From: Lyngbya sp. PCC 8106
GTDB taxonomy: Bacteria > Cyanobacteriota > Cyanobacteriia > Cyanobacteriales > Microcoleaceae
DNA length: 64,000 bases
NCBI RefSeq assembly: GCF_000169095.1
Contig: NZ_AAVU01000011.1
Location: forward strand, 1 to 64,000
Direction of reading: 5' to 3'
In this document: positions 59,560 to 64,000 of the stretch, in pieces
How the letters are laid out: the number at the start of each line of letters is the position of its first letter
How positions within the stretch are numbered: position 1 is the stretch's first letter
Notes under the pieces: generated by a model
Seen by the model: the letters and a program-made list of their open reading frames with translations, nothing else
What the model was told of the DNA's origin: nothing
The model's database searches: none
Position numbers and translations under genes: made by a program

Positions 59560-62367
59560 TTATGATATATTGATCGGTAAAATCAACCGAGTGATAATTT
59601 GACCCGGATCAAGTTTTTGGAGTTGAAACTGACCTCCCATCTGATGAAGAATACGCTCTACAATCATCAAATGTTGACCGGGTGGACGATCTAGGGTAGA
59701 AGGCTTCAGCAAATCAGAAGATCGACCCGCTTCTAGATCCCGAATCAGGTGAGGATGGATCAGACCCTGATCCGTAATTACAAATTCCAGATAGTGTTCA
59801 TCTAATGCTTGAACGGTAATCTCAATTACCCCCTTTAACGGCGCTCGATAACAAGCGATCAGCAACAATTCATAACAGACCAGTTCCAGTTTAAGACTAT
59901 CGGCGGTTAACGAGAGATTCCTCTGTTGTTGAAGTTGCAGCAAAAGTTGGCGATTTTTCATCACGGGTTGAATCCGATCGTGAACTCGTCGTAGTAAGTT
60001 AGAAACAACAATTAAATCATGGCGATTATGAAGTTGCCACTGCTCCCGTTTGAGTAATGATGAAGTCGAAGCTAAAGTCTGACTAATTTGGCGGATAAGC
60101 TGTTGATAGCGCAAATTCGTCAATTGATATTTATGTTCATCGATATCGGGAAAGGGGGATTGTTTGAGTTCAGTGAGTTGTTTGATTCGACTCCCAACCA
60201 CACGATAAAGTTCTTCTAAACGCCGTTGTTTGTACCAGTTGAGCCATTCGAGTTCTTCTCGTTGTTGAGACAAACTACTTTGAACTCTTAGAGAGCGTCG
60301 CATCCAGGCCAACTGAGTTACAAATCCCTCTAAAAGCTGACGGGTTTGTTGAGATTCATCCTCGAAATGAGGACAATCGAGAATCAGTACACCTGTGGAT
60401 AAATGTTGGGAATGAGTTCGTAATGCGATCGCCCAAATTTGATCACAATCGGACGGACAATTGAGCCACTGACGGGTAATTGTCGGTAGACTGTTGATGT
60501 CTTGGCAAACAATCCCTTCCGTTCCTAAAACCTGTTGAATCAAAGGATCCTGCTCAATATCTATGGTAATATTTGTTTCCGGGAGAACGGACTGTTGTTG
60601 TTCATAGCGCTGAACGATTTCACCGTGTTTTTGGCTTTCTGTCCAGGTGACAAGAAGCAACAAATGACTCGACAAGTTCAGGGCTATTTGTTCGGTAAAG
60701 CGACGTTCTAACTCACAAATTTCATCGGTTTGCTGGCTAATCTGCCAACCGACCGCACTCATCTGACTAAGTTGATGCTGAACTTCCACCTGATGGTTGA
60801 GGTGCCATTGTTGCAAGATTAACCCTAATTGTTGGGCGACTATTTTCACTAAGGCTGATTCGGTTTGAGTCCAGGTGCGAGGGCTGGTATGACCAATAAC
60901 GAGCAGTGAACGACGTCTGGTTGGGGTTTTGATGCCGGGATGATCATCCATTGGACAGACTAATAGCGATCGCACTCCTATTTCCCGTAAGGGTTCACTC
61001 CAAGCTGATAGGGTGGGGTTGTCATCCCACTGTTCGACGGCGATCATGCCTCTGTCTTGAAACTGCTGTTCGTTTTCAAGGGTGAGCATTGCTAGAGGGG
61101 TGGTGAGCAAGCGATGATCGGGCAGTGGATTTTGATACAGTAGATCAAACTGGTGGTTGGTGGGTCGTTCTTCGAGTAGAAAAAAGTATTCGCTTTTTAA
61201 ACGCTGACACAGGCGCTCGGCGCTACTGGAGAGGAGAATGTGCCAGTCTTCATCGGTGACAATGGCTCGGGCGATTTCTGCGGTTAAGGCGTGATTTTGC
61301 TTGATTTTTTTGATTGTGTCGTTCATGTCCGCTAGAGGTGCGATCACGCCCAGGAGTTGAGCCATTCCTCGGACAAAGGTTTTCTCGGTGGTTTGCCAGA
61401 TGCGAGGGTGTTTTCCTTCGATCGCTAAAAATCCCAGGAGTTCTCGGTTAAAAATGATCGGGGCGGCGAGTAAAGATCGGACTCGCATTCTTCGCATTAA
61501 GCGTCGCGTAATTTCGGCTTTGAGGGTGCTGTGAGATTGACCAATTGAAACTAAGCGATCGCTGGCTAAAGCTTGATAGAACTCGGTTAAATCTTGTAGA
61601 TTAATTCCGGAAGCCGCACGGGTAATCATGGCTTCTGGTGTTTTTTTGAGGTTACTGCTACGTCGCCAAAAGTAACGTCCGTCTTGATGATACCAATAAA
61701 TATTGGTGCGTGTGGGTTGAATAAATCGATGGGTTTCTTTAACGACGGCTTCGAGATAGTGATCGAGACGCACAAAACGACGAAACTCAGATAATAATTT
61801 GAGTAGGGAGGCGCTCGGATGTTTGGTTTGCTGACGTTGCCAGTCGGTTTCGATGTGATGCAGTGCGGTTGCTAGTCCCCCTAAGATGATCGAAAGATAT
61901 TCGGTTTCGGTGGTTTCCAGATAGCGATCTTTTTCACTTGATCCGAGTAAGACTAAGCCAAAGCCGCGATCTTTGTGTCGCAGTGGATAGAGAAGGGTTG
62001 AGTGAATATTATAGGTTTGGGCGAGTTTACACCACTCTCCGGCTCGGGTTTCGGTTTGTAAGTCGGCGATCGTAATGGGTTGTAATTGAATGATCACTTG
62101 TTCGAGTAAATCTCCGGCGATCAGAGGAAATCGTTGTTTGAGAAAACTTCTTTCCTCATCGGGGGTGATTCCCCCTTTACCGACTAACTGATGGTCGAGG
62201 CGATCGTACAAACCAATCCAGATTAAACGATAGTTGAATTTCGTTTGCAGATAGGATAAGCTGATTTGCAATAGGATATCTACGTTGTCTTGTTCTCGCA
62301 ATGTTTGGAGAACTTGACTGAGGGTCATCGCCTGCACCCGACCTGTTGAATTTGAATGCTGCCCCAT
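59560..62367 (-). CDS. Multi-GAF sensor with degenerate histidine kinase-like C-terminus
   Basis: A 935-residue protein with about four GAF-like domains (residues about 15-170, 190-345, 360-515 and 530-690: VDILLQISLSYLQTKFNYRLIWIGLYDRL; IQPTRTNIYWYHQDG; DEDWHILLSSSAERLCQRLKSEYFFLLEE). After a helical region it ends in an HATPase-like fold (DSLKLELVCYELLLIACYRAP, FVITDQGLIHPHLI, PPGQHLMIVERILHQMGGQFQLQ). No H-box histidine (HELRTPL-like) is seen where expected, and the N-box asparagine is lost. It probably senses or scaffolds rather than phosphorylates, or relays through another protein. Confidence 0.82.
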   Translation of the reverse strand: MGQHSNSTGRVQAMTLSQVLQTLREQDNVDILLQISLSYLQTKFNYRLIWIGLYDRLDHQLVGKGGITPDEERSFLKQRFPLIAGDLLEQVIIQLQPITIADLQTETRAGEWCKLAQTYNIHSTLLYPLRHKDRGFGLVLLGSSEKDRYLETTETEYLSIILGGLATALHHIETDWQRQQTKHPSASLLKLLSEFRRFVRLDHYLEAVVKETHRFIQPTRTNIYWYHQDGRYFWRRSSNLKKTPEAMITRAASGINLQDLTEFYQALASDRLVSIGQSHSTLKAEITRRLMRRMRVRSLLAAPIIFNRELLGFLAIEGKHPRIWQTTEKTFVRGMAQLLGVIAPLADMNDTIKKIKQNHALTAEIARAIVTDEDWHILLSSSAERLCQRLKSEYFFLLEERPTNHQFDLLYQNPLPDHRLLTTPLAMLTLENEQQFQDRGMIAVEQWDDNPTLSAWSEPLREIGVRSLLVCPMDDHPGIKTPTRRRSLLVIGHTSPRTWTQTESALVKIVAQQLGLILQQWHLNHQVEVQHQLSQMSAVGWQISQQTDEICELERRFTEQIALNLSSHLLLLVTWTESQKHGEIVQRYEQQQSVLPETNITIDIEQDPLIQQVLGTEGIVCQDINSLPTITRQWLNCPSDCDQIWAIALRTHSQHLSTGVLILDCPHFEDESQQTRQLLEGFVTQLAWMRRSLRVQSSLSQQREELEWLNWYKQRRLEELYRVVGSRIKQLTELKQSPFPDIDEHKYQLTNLRYQQLIRQISQTLASTSSLLKREQWQLHNRHDLIVVSNLLRRVHDRIQPVMKNRQLLLQLQQQRNLSLTADSLKLELVCYELLLIACYRAPLKGVIEITVQALDEHYLEFVITDQGLIHPHLIRDLEAGRSSDLLKPSTLDRPPGQHLMIVERILHQMGGQFQLQKLDPGQIITRLILPINIS

Positions 62368-62408
62368 AGGAATTAAACTCTTTAAAAAATTTTGAATTTG
62401 ATTAAAAT

Positions 62409-62422
62409 CTCACCACGGTGAG
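62409..62422. promoter_or_regulatory. Palindromic operator-like site in the pyrD/multi-GAF promoter region
   Basis: CTCACC-AC-GGTGAG, a perfect 6-base inverted repeat with a two-base centre, between the two divergent genes. It is a plausible binding site for a dimeric regulator; the regulator is unknown. Confidence 0.45.
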
Positions 62423-62525
62423 TGGCGATCACAGGACTTTTAATCGTTTTGCTGCATAGTCTGAAACTATAGAGTTGTTGGTTTTATTTTTGATGATGCC
62501 GTTAAGAAGATTTTAGGAGAAATTG

Positions 62526-63665
62526 TTGGATATTTATCGTTCTGGGATTAGACCAATTTTATTTTCTGGGTTGAACGTTGATCCAGAGTGGGCGCATCAT
62601 CAAACATTGCACCTGTTGAGTTGGCTTGATCGCACTTCGACTCAGCCTCCTTCTCGTTGGATTGAGTCAAAAATTCGGTCTTCTTTTTGTCAGTCGGATC
62701 ACCGTCTCACCCAAACATTATGGGGTTTACCGTTTAATAATCCCCTGGGTTTAGCAGCAGGATTTGATAAAGATGGAGTGGCGGTAGGAATTTGGGGAAG
62801 TTTGGGTTTTGGTTTTGCTGAGTTGGGAACGGTTACTTTTCATCCTCAACCGGGTAATCCCCAACCGCGATTATTTCGTCTGCTGTCAGATGAAGCGGTT
62901 TTAAACCGTATGGGGTTTAATAATCAAGGGGCAAAAGCCCTCGCCACTCGGTTACAAAGTCGTGAGACTTGTCAATCTTTATCGATTCCCATTGGGATTA
63001 ATTTAGGTAAATCCAAAGTCACTCCTTTAGAAGATGCTTCTAATGACTATTTGGGAAGTTTTCGAGATTTGAAAGCGTGCGGTGACTACTTTGTGGTCAA
63101 TGTCTCCTCTCCCAATACGCCAGGATTGCGATCGCTACAAGATGCTGAACAACTTAGCAAGATTTTACACAGTTTGCAACAGGAAAATCAAGCTAAAAAA
63201 CCATTATTAGTAAAAATTGCGCCAGATTTAGAAGATGAGGCAATTTATGATATTCTGGAACTGGCAAAAACTTATCAGTTAGCGGGAATTATTGCAACCA
63301 ATACCACGATTTCTCGGGAGGGTTTAAGGACTCAAACCATTGCCAAAACTGGAAAATCTCCGACGGAAGAAGCGGGGGGAATTAGTGGCAAACCCCTACA
63401 AAAACGGTCTACAGAAGTGATTCGTTTGATTTGGGAAAAAACACAAGGACAGTTACCGATTATTGGGGTTGGGGGTGTGTTTACGGCAGATGATGCTTGG
63501 GAAAAAATTACAGCAGGTGCGAGTTTAATTCAAGTTTATACGGGTTGGGTTTATGAAGGGCCGGGAATGATTCGGAATATTTTAACGGGATTATTACAAA
63601 AGTTAGAAGAACAGGGACTAGAATCGATTTCGCAAGCGGTGGGTTTACAACACAAAGATTATTGA
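62526..63665 (+). CDS. pyrD: Dihydroorotate dehydrogenase (quinone), class 2
   Basis: A 379-residue PyrD starting at TTG (AGGAG five bases upstream; no ATG fits, and the preceding TTG at 62523 is too close to that site). The N-terminal helices (DIYRSGIRPILFSGLNVDPEWAHHQTLHLL) typical of membrane-bound class 2 enzymes are present. The core has NPLGLAAGFDKDG (about residue 80), PRLFRL, RMGFNNQG, VNVSSPNTPGLR (catalytic Ser, about residue 191) and ATNTTISREGL. It oxidises dihydroorotate to orotate with quinone in pyrimidine synthesis. Confidence 0.96.
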   Translation: MDIYRSGIRPILFSGLNVDPEWAHHQTLHLLSWLDRTSTQPPSRWIESKIRSSFCQSDHRLTQTLWGLPFNNPLGLAAGFDKDGVAVGIWGSLGFGFAELGTVTFHPQPGNPQPRLFRLLSDEAVLNRMGFNNQGAKALATRLQSRETCQSLSIPIGINLGKSKVTPLEDASNDYLGSFRDLKACGDYFVVNVSSPNTPGLRSLQDAEQLSKILHSLQQENQAKKPLLVKIAPDLEDEAIYDILELAKTYQLAGIIATNTTISREGLRTQTIAKTGKSPTEEAGGISGKPLQKRSTEVIRLIWEKTQGQLPIIGVGGVFTADDAWEKITAGASLIQVYTGWVYEGPGMIRNILTGLLQKLEEQGLESISQAVGLQHKDY

Positions 63666-63986
63666 TTAAAAGGCTAAAATCCATAAACCTGTGAGCATAA
63701 ATAAAACAATATTAATCCAAGGAATAAAACTAATATAAATGGCGGGCTTGATGACTCTGATTTTATACAAACTCCACGCTAAAGCAATACAAACTGCTGC
63801 TATAATCGGGAAAGTTGCCATTGAATAAAATAAAGTTTTTGTGAGAATAAAACTCAAACCTGTCTCGATATTCATCTCTAACAAGTCTTCAGGTTCGGAG
63901 TCTAAATCAAACCCTAATGTAAAAATAGCTCCCATTAAAGCCGGATAGAGAGCCGCTAAATACACTCCCGCATTGGTAATGATCAC
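63666..63986 (-). CDS. Small multi-span membrane protein (5' end may be cut by window)
   Basis: A 106-residue protein with three hydrophobic segments (residues about 8-25, 52-75 and 82-104) and an acidic loop (DLDSEPEDLLEMN). It starts at GTG 63986, but the frame stays open upstream to the window edge (RPKA- before it), so it may be longer. Its stop abuts the pyrD stop convergently. No family recognised. Confidence 0.6.
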   Translation of the reverse strand: MIITNAGVYLAALYPALMGAIFTLGFDLDSEPEDLLEMNIETGLSFILTKTLFYSMATFPIIAAVCIALAWSLYKIRVIKPAIYISFIPWINIVLFMLTGLWILAF

Positions 63987-64000
63987 TGCTTTGGGTCTAA

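Noticed and set aside
1..64000. tRNA or rRNA genes
   Set aside because: No T-loop GGTTCRANYCC with matching acceptor and anticodon arms, and no rRNA-like text, was noticed on either strand by eye; a covariance-model scan would be decisive.

Overview
The window looks like chromosomal DNA from a filamentous, non-heterocystous (Oscillatoriales-like) cyanobacterium. The evidence is the many HIP1-type octamers (GCGATCGC), an RpaB/Ycf27-family regulator, an SpkB-like pentapeptide-repeat kinase, a GAF-rich signalling protein, a Uma2-family remnant, and several IS200/IS605 elements with TnpB. The genus cannot be fixed from the sequence alone. No rRNA, tRNA or CRISPR array was found.

Layout. 1-3763: a tight four-gene accessory operon encoding an unknown protein (possibly cut by the window edge), a QueC/QatC-like PP-loop protein, an XRE-HTH/ImmA-like protein whose HExxH motif reads HGYLH, and a PIN-like protein. 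It resembles a Qat-type defence locus but is not the canonical set. 3.9-10.3 kb: dnaK, cobU/cobP, an NDH-2-like/SelD fusion and a secreted SMP-30/gluconolactonase. 10.3-26.2 kb: a probable unusual lipid cluster. It holds a B12-binding radical SAM enzyme, an alpha-oxoamine synthase, a free ACP, two fatty acyl-AMP ligases, a Rieske oxygenase, two tandem Asp/Asn beta-hydroxylase-like (LpxO-type) dioxygenases, a GT4 glycosyltransferase and an MFS exporter. An orphan tnpB has inserted in its middle. The gene set suggests activation of a fatty acid, condensation with an amino acid to a sphingoid-like base, hydroxylation, perhaps N-acylation by the second ligase, glycosylation and export. The product is inferred, not known.

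26.3-30.6 kb: an LprI-like secreted protein, an RmlD-like reductase, an FHA/zinc-ribbon protein and an FHA-flavin monooxygenase fusion. 30.7-35.2 kb: an operon of a 50-residue peptide with an internal Gly-Gly, a TerB-like/dynamin-like GTPase with a membrane hairpin, and a second dynamin-like GTPase. This is a second candidate undescribed system. 35.4-46.1 kb: an RHH protein, an RpaB-family regulator, a double-SIS protein, a phosphodiesterase-type hydrolase, a surface-glycan group (two different sulfotransferases, GT2, serine acetyltransferase-like) and an SpkB-like kinase. Decayed tnpB and GT2 fragments lie between them.

46.5-64 kb: pheT, a YciI protein, a truncated uma2, two small proteins, an IS605-type element with intact tnpA but frameshifted tnpB, then housekeeping and signalling genes (proline iminopeptidase, argH, a GAF-PP2C phosphatase with a coupled small membrane protein, ftsY, a multi-GAF degenerate kinase, pyrD and a membrane protein cut by the right edge). 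Several intergenic hairpins act as likely intrinsic terminators and belong to recurring families.
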